Source of the DNA: an uncultured Eubacteriales bacterium
GTDB taxonomy: Bacteria > Bacillota > Clostridia > Christensenellales > CAG-917
Assembly: GCA_900545885.1 (NCBI GenBank)
Contig: URAF01000012.1
Span: forward strand, 1-64,000
Reading direction: 5' to 3'
DNA: 64,000 nt
Both the position numbers and the translations under genes were made by a program. Each line of letters begins with the position of its first letter. Position 1 is the first letter of the stretch. Of the stretch, positions 1-6,408 are shown in pieces. Under the pieces are notes generated by a model, which was given only the letters and a program-made list of their open reading frames with translations, was not told the origin of the DNA and searched no databases.

Positions 1-58
1 CCTTCGAAGTACCGCATAGGTTTCGCCCTGATGTTCTTTGCGTTCGGTTACGCCTCAG

Positions 59-304
59 TCAGTCGATGTACTTTCGCGTGTACATCGTTGTCGGCAGACG
101 CTTTCCGTCTATATCCATGCGACCGGCGTAAAACATCTCGTACAACAAGTCTCTTTCGCTTGTTCTCACAAAGTAGGTATCAAGACTCATTGCTTGGCTA
201 CCCAATCGGTCATCCAAACGGAGTCCGAATACTTGCTTTACGATGTACTTTTTTGTTCTGTACACATTAGTTGCATCCGCCGCAAATTCCGGTATCTTAT
301 TCAT
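59..304 (-). CDS. small hypothetical protein (81 aa)
   Basis: I do not recognise this protein. It is charged and Tyr-rich, has no signal peptide or membrane segment, and is probably cytoplasmic. Its ATG overlaps the stop of the upstream 105-aa gene as ATGA, with GGAGG a few bases before it inside that gene, so the pair is translationally coupled. It is the last gene I can follow in the leftward module that starts with the LexA-like repressor. A weak ATG lies at position 16 on the same strand, so another gene may begin beyond the left edge. Confidence 0.6.
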   Translation of the reverse strand: MNKIPEFAADATNVYRTKKYIVKQVFGLRLDDRLGSQAMSLDTYFVRTSERDLLYEMFYAGRMDIDGKRLPTTMYTRKYID

Positions 305-618
305 TGCGCTTTTTCCTCCTCTTTTCTTGCTATCTCTCGGAGCAGATACTCCTTAAGGTATTGATTCAAATTCTTTATGTAACCGCAGCTATATCCGGAT
401 TCACGGGCATATCTTCCCTGCGTATTCCCGTTGACATAAACAGCTACATAGATGTCAAACAAATGTGCCGGCGCGAATGAAATTGCTTTATTGTACAGCG
501 CTGCTTTGTCGGCTACTCTACTGTATATTTCGACATCGGCGACCTTGTCGAACAACGACTTGCACGTATAGAAATAACGGATCTCTTGCAAGTCTCTCTT
601 CACTTCTTCCAACGTCAT
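301..618 (-). CDS. phage-type small HTH protein (105 aa)
   Basis: The C-terminal half reads as a sigma-like helix-turn-helix: a TQGRYARESGYS segment followed by YIKNLNQYLKEYL, the layout seen in ArpU/RinA or DUF1492-type phage transcription regulators. The N-terminal half is an acidic helical segment with no recognised domain. Its ATG directly follows the stop of the upstream 111-aa gene, with AGGAG inside that gene as ribosome binding site, and its own end overlaps the next gene by four bases. The compact packing suggests one transcript. The family assignment comes from motif likeness only and could be wrong; that this is a real gene is well supported by the coupling. Confidence 0.6.
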   Translation of the reverse strand: MTLEEVKRDLQEIRYFYTCKSLFDKVADVEIYSRVADKAALYNKAISFAPAHLFDIYVAVYVNGNTQGRYARESGYSCGYIKNLNQYLKEYLLREIARKEEEKAQ

Positions 619-954
619 TTAACACTCCTCCTTCTGACCGTATATCCCGAATTTTTTGATGATACCGTCAAGCAATTCCGCTTCGGACGCGCTCACTTGT
701 TGCTTCAGCCTCTCAAGCAAAGCTTGCTGACGACATGACAACTTTTCTTCACTTAAACAAAAACCTTCGACTACACTTACACCGCCGTATCGCCCCGTGG
801 TCGTATAAATCGGGTACTCGAGCGAAAGCTGCAGGATGTCATACTCTATCGTCCGTTTGCTCACACCGAATTCGCGCGCAAGATTGTCACGTTTCTCGTG
901 TCGTCTTACACACAGCAACTCAATGATCGCCCTGCGTCTTTCGCGTGCCGTCAC
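619..954 (-). CDS. DeoR-type HTH transcriptional regulator (111 aa)
   Basis: Residues about 5-55 form a DeoR/HTH_11-type winged helix (RRRAIIELL, then LAREFGVSKRTIEYDILQLS), followed by a short wing (GRYGGVSV) and a Gln/Glu-rich helical tail. The sugar-binding domain of full DeoR repressors is missing, so this is a DNA-binding stub like those in phage and conjugative-element modules. I chose the GTG start because AAGGAGGTGA lies nine bases upstream. A perfect 10-bp inverted repeat lies 47-72 bases before the start (1001-1026) and is a candidate operator. The upstream terminator at 1058-1100 suggests that this gene has its own promoter. Confidence 0.7.
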   Translation of the reverse strand: MTARERRRAIIELLCVRRHEKRDNLAREFGVSKRTIEYDILQLSLEYPIYTTTGRYGGVSVVEGFCLSEEKLSCRQQALLERLKQQVSASEAELLDGIIKKFGIYGQKEEC

Positions 955-1000
955 CCGATTTCACCTCCTTTTCTTGTTCTGTGTCTGCATTTTCGCAGGT

Positions 1001-1026
1001 ATTGTCGCAAGCTTTTTTGCGACAAT
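1001..1026. promoter_or_regulatory. perfect inverted repeat, candidate operator
   Basis: ATTGTCGCAA at 1001-1010 is exactly complementary to TTGCGACAAT at 1017-1026, with a six-base loop. It lies just upstream of the DeoR-type gene, between that gene and the terminator of the preceding one. The same TGTCGCA/TGCGACA arms recur at 2492-2513 before the recombinase, which favours a protein-binding site over a terminator. Confidence 0.5.
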
Positions 1027-1057
1027 CTAAAAGTTTTTTATTTTTTCGAAAACAAAA

Positions 1058-1100
1058 GCCCCGACAGACAAGACTGCTTTCGCAATCCATCTGTCGGGGC
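1058..1100 (-). terminator. intrinsic terminator after the LexA-like/zinc-ribbon pair
   Basis: GCCCCGACAGA (1058-1068) pairs perfectly with TCTGTCGGGGC (1090-1100). Read leftward, the stem is followed by TTTTGTTTT. It separates the repressor/zinc-ribbon transcript from the DeoR-type gene. Confidence 0.75.
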
Positions 1101-1208
1101 CTCTCGATTTCTCGGTTTAACCGTCCGACTTACAAAGAATATGACCTGCGACAGGATTTACGCGATGGCGCTGTTTCAGCCACGACCTGAAGCGTCGTTA
1201 TTCCGTAT

Positions 1209-1403
1209 TTAGTTTTCTATTTGCTCTCCTTCCGGAGGGTAGATGTCTATCCTCTCATGACGGCGACTCATTCTTTTACTCACCATCACCAATCCACAGT
1301 GACTACACTCGAGTTTGACCACTCCCCTCTCATTTCTGAAACCGACAACCAACTGACCGCAGTTCGCACAACGCCGCTTAGTCGGCTTCCATTCATCCGC
1401 CAT
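1209..1403 (-). CDS. zinc-ribbon protein (64 aa)
   Basis: This small basic protein has two CxxC pairs (CANC at about residues 12-15 and CSHC at about 33-36), spaced as in a rubredoxin-like zinc ribbon, so it probably binds one zinc ion. Such proteins are often nucleic-acid binding or structural, and nothing here tells which. It lies 11 bases downstream of the LexA-like repressor with a GGGGG-type ribosome binding site, so the two are co-transcribed. It could be an accessory to the repressor or simply a phage-type small gene; I cannot assign a function. Confidence 0.65.
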   Translation of the reverse strand: MADEWKPTKRRCANCGQLVVGFRNERGVVKLECSHCGLVMVSKRMSRRHERIDIYPPEGEQIEN

Positions 1404-1414
1404 CGTATCACCCC

Positions 1415-2011
1415 CTAATATCTTTTAATGCAACCCACCAAAATCCCCTGCACCTCGCATTCGTCGATCACTATGTCTTTCATCCGCTTGTTCTCCGGAT
1501 GTAGTACGATTTTTCCGTCTTTATGGAACAGCCGTTTCAAAGTCGCTTCTCCGTCTACCAGTGCGGCAACTATCTCCCCGTCATCTGCCGCATTCTGCCG
1601 ACGCAAAACCACGATATCACCCTTTGATATCCCGGCGTCTACCATGCTATTCCCTTTTGCATACAACATAAACAACTCGCCGTCTCCGAACAAACCTTTC
1701 GGCAGCGCGTACGAATCCTCCACATTTTCAACGGCAAATATTGGCTCTCCGCAAGCTATCTCTCCTATCAACGGCACCATTATCTCGTCTGTCTTTCTAA
1801 ATTGCTCCATAGGCTCAATACGCCCGGAATCTGCCGTTTGCAATCGCCCCTCATTCTCCAAAACTTTTATGTAACGCCGAACAGTCGCAAGTGAACCAAG
1901 CCCTACTCCGTGCATGATCTGTCTGAAACTCGGTGCCTTGCCGTGCTGCCTTTGATATTGCAGATTATAATCGGCTACGCGTTCAAGTGTATGTCTGTCT
2001 ATCACTCGCAT
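1415..2011 (-). CDS. LexA-like S24 self-cleaving repressor (198 aa)
   Basis: The N-terminal winged helix (about residues 5-60, with PSFRQIMHGVGLGSLATVRR) matches the LexA type, and the C-terminal half is an S24 peptidase fold. The catalytic pair is visible: Ser122 in GNSM and Lys159 in ATLK. The predicted self-cleavage bond is Cys87-Gly88 (IACGEP), where LexA normally has Ala-Gly; Cys-Gly is the bond cut in UmuD. The family represses SOS or prophage genes until RecA filaments trigger cleavage. Its promoter at 2057-2085 is a perfect consensus overlapped by a GTTATAA dyad, which suggests autorepression. The gene leads a leftward module of element-like genes and lies divergent from a serine recombinase, so I read it as the element's repressor rather than the host LexA, though the latter is possible. 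Confidence 0.85.
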   Translation of the reverse strand: MRVIDRHTLERVADYNLQYQRQHGKAPSFRQIMHGVGLGSLATVRRYIKVLENEGRLQTADSGRIEPMEQFRKTDEIMVPLIGEIACGEPIFAVENVEDSYALPKGLFGDGELFMLYAKGNSMVDAGISKGDIVVLRRQNAADDGEIVAALVDGEATLKRLFHKDGKIVLHPENKRMKDIVIDECEVQGILVGCIKRY

Positions 2012-2043
2012 ATCATTATCCTCTAAACAAAACTTAAAGTTCT

Positions 2044-2085
2044 GTTATAATGCCGAATTATAACAAAAGCCGCCCCTTATGTCAA
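2044..2085 (-). promoter_or_regulatory. promoter and dyad operator of the LexA-like gene
   Basis: On the minus strand TTGACA (2080-2085) and TATAAT (2057-2062) are separated by exactly 17 bases. A perfect dyad GTTATAA-N7-TTATAAC (2044-2064) covers the -10 box. The -35 box sits inside a second, GC-rich hairpin, CGCCCCTT/AAGGGGCG (2071-2091). The arrangement fits autorepression by the S24 repressor. Confidence 0.75.
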
Positions 2086-2138
2086 GGGGCGACTGTACCA
2101 TTTTGGGGACATATTGCGTTTCTAGTTCATTTTTTTAG

Positions 2139-2167
2139 TTGATCCCTTTATTCGCTGTTATTATAAC
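2139..2167 (+). promoter_or_regulatory. candidate divergent promoter toward the palindrome and recombinase
   Basis: TTGATC (2139-2144), 17 bases, TATAAC (2162-2167). The -10 box lies inside GTTAT-T-ATAAC (2157-2167), whose half-sites resemble the dyad at the LexA-like promoter 100 bases away. A rightward transcript from here would run through the long palindrome at 2271-2447. Confidence 0.4.
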
Positions 2168-2270
2168 TATCACTAAACACTATTCCATTAAAATTTATCC
2201 GAATTCTGCGAACATATCTGCTTATTCAGCCTCCACTGCTCAGGTCATAATTCTCAAGACAAAATATGCC

Positions 2271-2447
2271 GTTTGATTTGTCTTTCGCCTGTGTCTTGTG
2301 GCGGTAAAAACTTAGGTGTCAAGGGGAAAAATATTGCTATCCTAACATCATTACCTGCTTAATGTTCACCGCAATATTTTGTCCTCATTCCTTGACACCT
2401 GCGTTTTTCCCGCCTCTCGCCTTTTTTTGTCGAAAGACAAATCAAAC
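2271..2447. repeat. 177-base nested palindrome upstream of the recombinase
   Basis: Four sets of arms are nested in order. GTTTGATTTGTCTTTCG (2271-2287) pairs perfectly with 2431-2447. GGCGGTAAAAAC (2300-2311) pairs with 2403-2414 with one mismatch. AGGTGTCAAGG (2314-2324) pairs perfectly with 2390-2400. AAAATATTGC (2328-2337) pairs perfectly with 2371-2380. As DNA it could extrude a cruciform or be a MITE-like insertion or recombinase site; as RNA it would fold into one long rod. The rest of the 539-base gap between the repressor and the recombinase holds only the promoters and the small dyad listed separately. Confidence 0.8.
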
Positions 2448-2491
2448 ACAGGAGCACGCATAACCAGCTCCCGTTAAAGATTTACGAAGTT

Positions 2492-2513
2492 TGTCGCAAA
2501 TTACTCTGCGACA
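2492..2513. promoter_or_regulatory. TGTCGCA dyad before the recombinase
   Basis: TGTCGCA (2492-2498) and TGCGACA (2507-2513) form a perfect 7-bp dyad, 38 bases before the recombinase ATG. The same core arms occur at 1001-1026, so one regulator may bind both. Confidence 0.4.
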
Positions 2514-2550
2514 TTTTTCGTTACTGTCACAGAAAAAAGGAGAACAATTT

Positions 2551-4356
2551 ATGAAAACAGCAGTAATTTACGCACGATATTCCTCAGACAGTCAAACAGA
2601 ACAGTCTATAGAAGGACAGTTGAGGGTGTGTCGGCAGTACGCAGAAAAAAACGACCTTCTCGTAGTGGAAAATTATATCGACCGTGCCACCACCGGAACT
2701 AACGACAACCGAGCCGCATTCCAGCAGATGCTCAAAGACAGCAAACGCCGCCAATGGAGCGTGGTCATCGTTTATAAATTAGACAGATTCGCCCGAAACA
2801 AGTACGAATCGGTCGTCAACAGAAAAAAGCTCTCGGACAACGGTGTTGAGTTGGTCTCCGCAATGGAAAATATCCCCGACACGCCCGAAGGCAAGCTGTT
2901 CCTTGCCGTCATCGAAGGGTTCAACGAATATTTCTCGGAAGACCTAAAACAGAAAGTCAACCGCGGACTAAGAGAAAGCTGGCTCAAAGGCAACGCCACA
3001 GGCGGTCATCCGCCTTTCGGATACATCATCAAAGACAAAAAATATTTCATTGACGACGCCGAGGCAGAGATCGTACGCGAAATATTCATGAAATATGCGC
3101 AGGGCTATAAAGCCGTCGCCATAGCCGAAGACTTGAAGGCAAGAAACATCCGCCGCAAATGCGGAAAGCTTGTTGACCAAAAATACGTCTATATCATATT
3201 GCACGACAAACGTTACATTGGAGAAGTTACGCATCAAGGGATCGAATACTGTAACATCTTTCCTCCTATTATTATGAAAGAGCTTTGGTTACAGGTAAAC
3301 GCAATCAACGAAGCCAACAAAATATCCCCCAGCCGCAAGAAAGAAATTTACGATTATATCCTATCAGGAAAACTTATTTGCGGAAAATGCAAACATCGCA
3401 TGTGTGGCACGAGCGGAACAAGTCACACCGGGGCAATCCATTATTATTATGTTTGCCGCTCACAAAAAAGAAAGCATAGCGGTTGCGATTGCACAACAGT
3501 AAAAAAACAAGTGCTGGAAGACTATGTCATCGACGCCACCGTTGCTATGCTCAAGCAAAACAGCTTCATCACACGACTTGCTAAAACGATTGTCAAAGTC
3601 CATGAAAAGCTCGTAAAAGATAATTCCGGCTTGCAGATACTCATCAAAAAACGAGATGAAACAAAACGCGCTGCGGACAACATAGTAAAAGCTATCGAGC
3701 AAGGCATCATCATGGACTTTACGAAAGACAGATTGTCGGCTTTACAAGCGGAACTAAACGGTCTGGAAATAGAAATCAACAAGGAAACTCAAAAGTCATA
3801 TGCGCACCTGACCGTCGAAGAAGTAGAGAAATATCTTCTTACAAAAGTATTTGAAGATCCGAACGATATTAAAACACGAAAACTCCTTGTGAACACCTTT
3901 ATCCGTGAGATAATATGGTATGAAAACAAGCTCGTGATCACATATAACTTCCACGAAAATGCCATCCCGGAACGACCTACAAAATCACACATAGAAGACA
4001 TAGAAAAGCAGATCAAAGAAGCAAGCCGATCTGCTTTTTCTTTTACCATGGGTTCGCACAAATTCCGGCACTCGGTACCAAACAAGCCCTATTGCAGGGC
4101 TTGTTTTCATTGCCACGCAATGTTAAGCTGTCGCTTTGCACACCCTTTTCGTCTGCGTCATGCGATTTCAAATGCTCCGCGCTTGAATCGCTTTTCCTTG
4201 CCCTCGGGTGTACCACCCAACCCTTTGCCGTTCGCAAAGGGTTTTGCTTTCTCGCGCCACTCGTCTCACCGTTTGCTAACGCGGCGGGCGCAGCGCACTC
4301 ACCCGTGCGCATCAAATTGCGCCCTGTCCGCTATTCCGTCGCTCTGCCCCTTGTGA
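2551..4356 (+). CDS. serine recombinase with aberrant C-terminal read-through (601 aa)
   Basis: This is a large serine recombinase that would integrate or excise DNA. The N-terminal resolvase domain begins with YARYSSDSQ (catalytic Ser probably residue 11), followed by YKLDRFARN. The Recombinase domain follows (about 165-270), then a zinc ribbon (CGKC near 305), then a coiled coil (about 370-440). ATG 2551 was chosen over an in-frame upstream extension because AAAAAAGGAG sits nine bases before it. Family likeness ends near residue 490; about 110 further codons are Pro/Arg/Cys-rich and run through a perfect terminator hairpin at 4004-4038 and two more hairpins. I infer that the original stop was lost by a point change or frameshift. 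It is probably the integrase of the left-hand module. Confidence 0.85.
   Translation: MKTAVIYARYSSDSQTEQSIEGQLRVCRQYAEKNDLLVVENYIDRATTGTNDNRAAFQQMLKDSKRRQWSVVIVYKLDRFARNKYESVVNRKKLSDNGVELVSAMENIPDTPEGKLFLAVIEGFNEYFSEDLKQKVNRGLRESWLKGNATGGHPPFGYIIKDKKYFIDDAEAEIVREIFMKYAQGYKAVAIAEDLKARNIRRKCGKLVDQKYVYIILHDKRYIGEVTHQGIEYCNIFPPIIMKELWLQVNAINEANKISPSRKKEIYDYILSGKLICGKCKHRMCGTSGTSHTGAIHYYYVCRSQKRKHSGCDCTTVKKQVLEDYVIDATVAMLKQNSFITRLAKTIVKVHEKLVKDNSGLQILIKKRDETKRAADNIVKAIEQGIIMDFTKDRLSALQAELNGLEIEINKETQKSYAHLTVEEVEKYLLTKVFEDPNDIKTRKLLVNTFIREIIWYENKLVITYNFHENAIPERPTKSHIEDIEKQIKEASRSAFSFTMGSHKFRHSVPNKPYCRACFHCHAMLSCRFAHPFRLRHAISNAPRLNRFSLPSGVPPNPLPFAKGFAFSRHSSHRLLTRRAQRTHPCASNCALSAIPSLCPL
4004..4038 (+). 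terminator. intrinsic terminator inside the recombinase frame
   Basis: AAAAGCAGATC (4004-4014) pairs perfectly with GATCTGCTTTT (4028-4038), followed by TCTTTT. Its placement suggests that the recombinase coding region once ended near here. Confidence 0.7.
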
Positions 4357-4395
4357 CTCCTGCCGGGTGTACCAAAAAGCCTCATCGCTGGGCTT
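4081..4395 (+). other. hairpin-rich, apparently non-coding tract
   Basis: The tract contains AACAAGCCCT/AGGGCTTGTT (4081-4105), AACCCTTTGC/GCAAAGGGTT (4219-4243) and AAGCC/GGCTT (4377-4395), each followed by T-rich sequence. GGGTGTACCA occurs twice (about 4206 and 4365). The recombinase frame crosses most of it but with unusual composition. It could be an element end, an attachment region or a structured RNA. Confidence 0.45.
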
Positions 4396-4487
4396 GTTTT
4401 TATCTGCAAAAGCAAAGTATACTTAGCTGAAGACTTTTATCTGCATTTTGTTATTATTGTTTCAACGAAATAGCTGAAGAATAAAAT

Positions 4488-4515
4488 AAACAGCCCGTTT
4501 ACAAGCGGACTGTTT
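4488..4515. terminator. bidirectional terminator at the end of the glycan cluster
   Basis: AAACAGCCCG (4488-4497) pairs with CGGACTGTTT (4506-4515) with one mismatch, followed by a T-run rightward and TTATTTTAT leftward. It would stop the leftward eleven-gene cluster. The 242-base gap 4357-4598 holds nothing else that I can see. Confidence 0.7.
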
Positions 4516-4598
4516 TTTCGTCGAAAAGTCATACATGCAATCAGCAAGGAAATATTCTCCTTCACGTAAAATAAAAGCGACAGGATGTCAATGCATTC

Positions 4599-5543
4599 TT
4601 AGTCGATGTCTAAGAATTTTGCAATCATCTCTTCAGCAAAAAGATGTCCTAGTTTGACTTCCGAAGATGAGTCGAAATGATAGATATCGGGCGCTCCTGC
4701 AGGCTCGCCGTTGTAACGCAATCCTTCCATTATTGTATCGATATAAACGTGGTTTTCGTCCTCGCTTGCCAATTTTGCTTTTGCGTCATTAATTACTTTA
4801 TACTGTGTCCATGCGGGACAATCGGATATGCCTGCGTCCACAAAACCTATCTCTGCGTTTGCAGGCTTGTAATATGCGAGGTCCTTACGCAAATCGGCAA
4901 CAAAATTGCGTTCGAGTTCCTCATACGAATTATAGTTCAGTCCGCTTGAATCGTCTTCTCCCTGCATCCAGCAAATCGCTTTGATTTCGGGATATAAATC
5001 CATATCTTCAAGTTTGCGGCACTGTTCCAAAATGTAATCGACGGCACCCAAATAAAGATTGCCCGTATTTTTGCTGGACGGCGAACGCCAGTTCGTAGTA
5101 AGAGAAGTTGCCCCGTAAGCATATTTAACGATATAAACAGGCTTGTTCGGGTCAAGTGAGGAAATTTTTTCCGCCATGCCGATTTCCGGACCGAACTGAT
5201 TTACACTATGCCCCTGCCCCAATTTAACAGGTACAAATTCTCCGTTGCTTGTATTTTCGGCAATTGTGCATGCATAGCTGATTTTGACGTTGTCGTATCC
5301 GTCCGCATATTCTTTTGCCTTTTCCGTTCCAACTGTTTTTGTCAAATACTGACTCCATGTATGTCCTTCGGCATTACTCTGTCCAAGCAAGACAACCACT
5401 TGAACTTCGTTGGAATACGTGGGCGTTTCCGGTGTGGTGGGCGAATTGTTCGCGTTGTTATTGTTGCAGGCAGTGCAAACCGCCATAAGTGCTGTCAATG
5501 AGGCTATCATAAGCAAAATACTGATTAGTTTTCTGATTTTCAT
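4599..5543 (-). CDS. SGNH-type carbohydrate acetylesterase lipoprotein (314 aa)
   Basis: This is a lipoprotein with signal peptide and lipobox (AVCTAC, about residues 21-26), so it is anchored outside the membrane. The SASA/CE6-type esterase motifs are present: LLGQSNAEG, with the nucleophilic Ser, near 53-61; WMQGEDDS near 191; and DIYHFDSSSE near 288, which carries the Asp/His pair. The family removes O-acetyl groups from sialic acid or xylan. Beside GH43 and GH36 enzymes, deacetylation of plant polysaccharide is the more likely role. It is the last gene of the leftward cluster, just before the terminator. Its start (GGAGAAG before ATG) lies 86 bases inside the end of the upstream GH43 gene in another frame. 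Confidence 0.75.
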   Translation of the reverse strand: MKIRKLISILLMIASLTALMAVCTACNNNNANNSPTTPETPTYSNEVQVVVLLGQSNAEGHTWSQYLTKTVGTEKAKEYADGYDNVKISYACTIAENTSNGEFVPVKLGQGHSVNQFGPEIGMAEKISSLDPNKPVYIVKYAYGATSLTTNWRSPSSKNTGNLYLGAVDYILEQCRKLEDMDLYPEIKAICWMQGEDDSSGLNYNSYEELERNFVADLRKDLAYYKPANAEIGFVDAGISDCPAWTQYKVINDAKAKLASEDENHVYIDTIMEGLRYNGEPAGAPDIYHFDSSSEVKLGHLFAEEMIAKFLDID

Positions 5544-6408
5544 AGACTTTTACTTCTCCACGTTCAACTTTTACGTAATAAATTGCCGCGCGTTCTTTTC
5601 CGCTGTGGCAGTTGTTTTCGTGATAAGCAATCCTGTAATTTCCGTCGAAATCCTTAAATACCATAGGATGACCGCTGTCGGTTTTCGGAAGACAGAGTTG
5701 TTTGTGAACGTACTCTCCACCCAGCATACCATTCCTGGGATAAGCCACACCGACTGCGTAACCGGCCATATCTTCTTTCGCCCAACTTGACCACAAAAGG
5801 AATTCCGTTCCGTCAATGTTGCAGGCATAAGGTGCGTCCACGACGTATATCGGATGTACCGATTTGTTCCAAACAGGGTTTTTAGCCCAACCTGATTTTC
5901 CCGCGCTGAACATCACCTTTACTTCGCCCACAGGCGCAGTTAAGTCTTCTGACAAACGTACGTAGCACATTTCTCCGTCGTTGGTCTGCAACCATTCGTG
6001 GGAAAAAATAGCATAGGGATTTCCGTCTTCGATATACAGTGTTGCGTCAAGCGCCTGCCATTTGTCCGGAGCAAGCGGCTTGCTGTGAACAGTAAACGGA
6101 CCTGTCAGATTATCCGACACAAGAATTTGCGATGTTCTGACATGGTTTGAAGCACTGAAAGTCCCGAAAAGATAATACCTCCCTCGGTACAGGTGCACTT
6201 CCGGTGCCCAGAAATCGTCGGTTCCCCAGAAATCGTCCGTCGCTACAAATACGGAAACGGGTTGAGACCAATTTTCGAGATCCTCGGAAACGTACACGCA
6301 AAAACCTTTCGGAAGAAACGCAGGGCTTGACGAGTACATATAATATTTCCTTGTGTGATTGTCAGCGACGATATAAGGATCTCTTATGTTGATTTCGTTC
6401 AGTTTCAT
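5458..6408 (-). CDS. cytoplasmic GH43-type glycosidase (316 aa)
   Basis: There is no signal peptide. The protein starts in the first blade of a five-bladed propeller, with the GH43 catalytic-base motif RDPYIV (Asp10) and the later WAPEVH and DATLYIEDG motifs; I could not place the general-acid Glu with confidence. The family cleaves arabinose or xylose side chains or beta-xylosides. Lacking a signal, it would act inside the cell on oligosaccharides brought in by the ABC transporter. Its ATG overlaps the stop of the GH36 gene as ATGA, so the two are coupled. The last 28 codons overlap the signal-peptide region of the next gene, probably a C-terminal extension after loss of an earlier stop. Confidence 0.8.
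   Translation of the reverse strand: MKLNEINIRDPYIVADNHTRKYYMYSSSPAFLPKGFCVYVSEDLENWSQPVSVFVATDDFWGTDDFWAPEVHLYRGRYYLFGTFSASNHVRTSQILVSDNLTGPFTVHSKPLAPDKWQALDATLYIEDGNPYAIFSHEWLQTNDGEMCYVRLSEDLTAPVGEVKVMFSAGKSGWAKNPVWNKSVHPIYVVDAPYACNIDGTEFLLWSSWAKEDMAGYAVGVAYPRNGMLGGEYVHKQLCLPKTDSGHPMVFKDFDGNYRIAYHENNCHSGKERAAIYYVKVERGEVKVYENQKTNQYFAYDSLIDSTYGGLHCLQQ

Noticed and set aside
2266..2307. 13-codon frame MPFDLSFACVLWR in the palindrome as a leader peptide
   Set aside because: No ribosome binding site, and it ends inside the palindrome arm; no support beyond an ATG.
4050..4082. tRNA 3'-end-like sequence (GGTTCG...GGTACCA) after the recombinase, as a possible attachment site
   Set aside because: The T-arm does not pair with five base pairs around a seven-base loop and no acceptor partner is found upstream.
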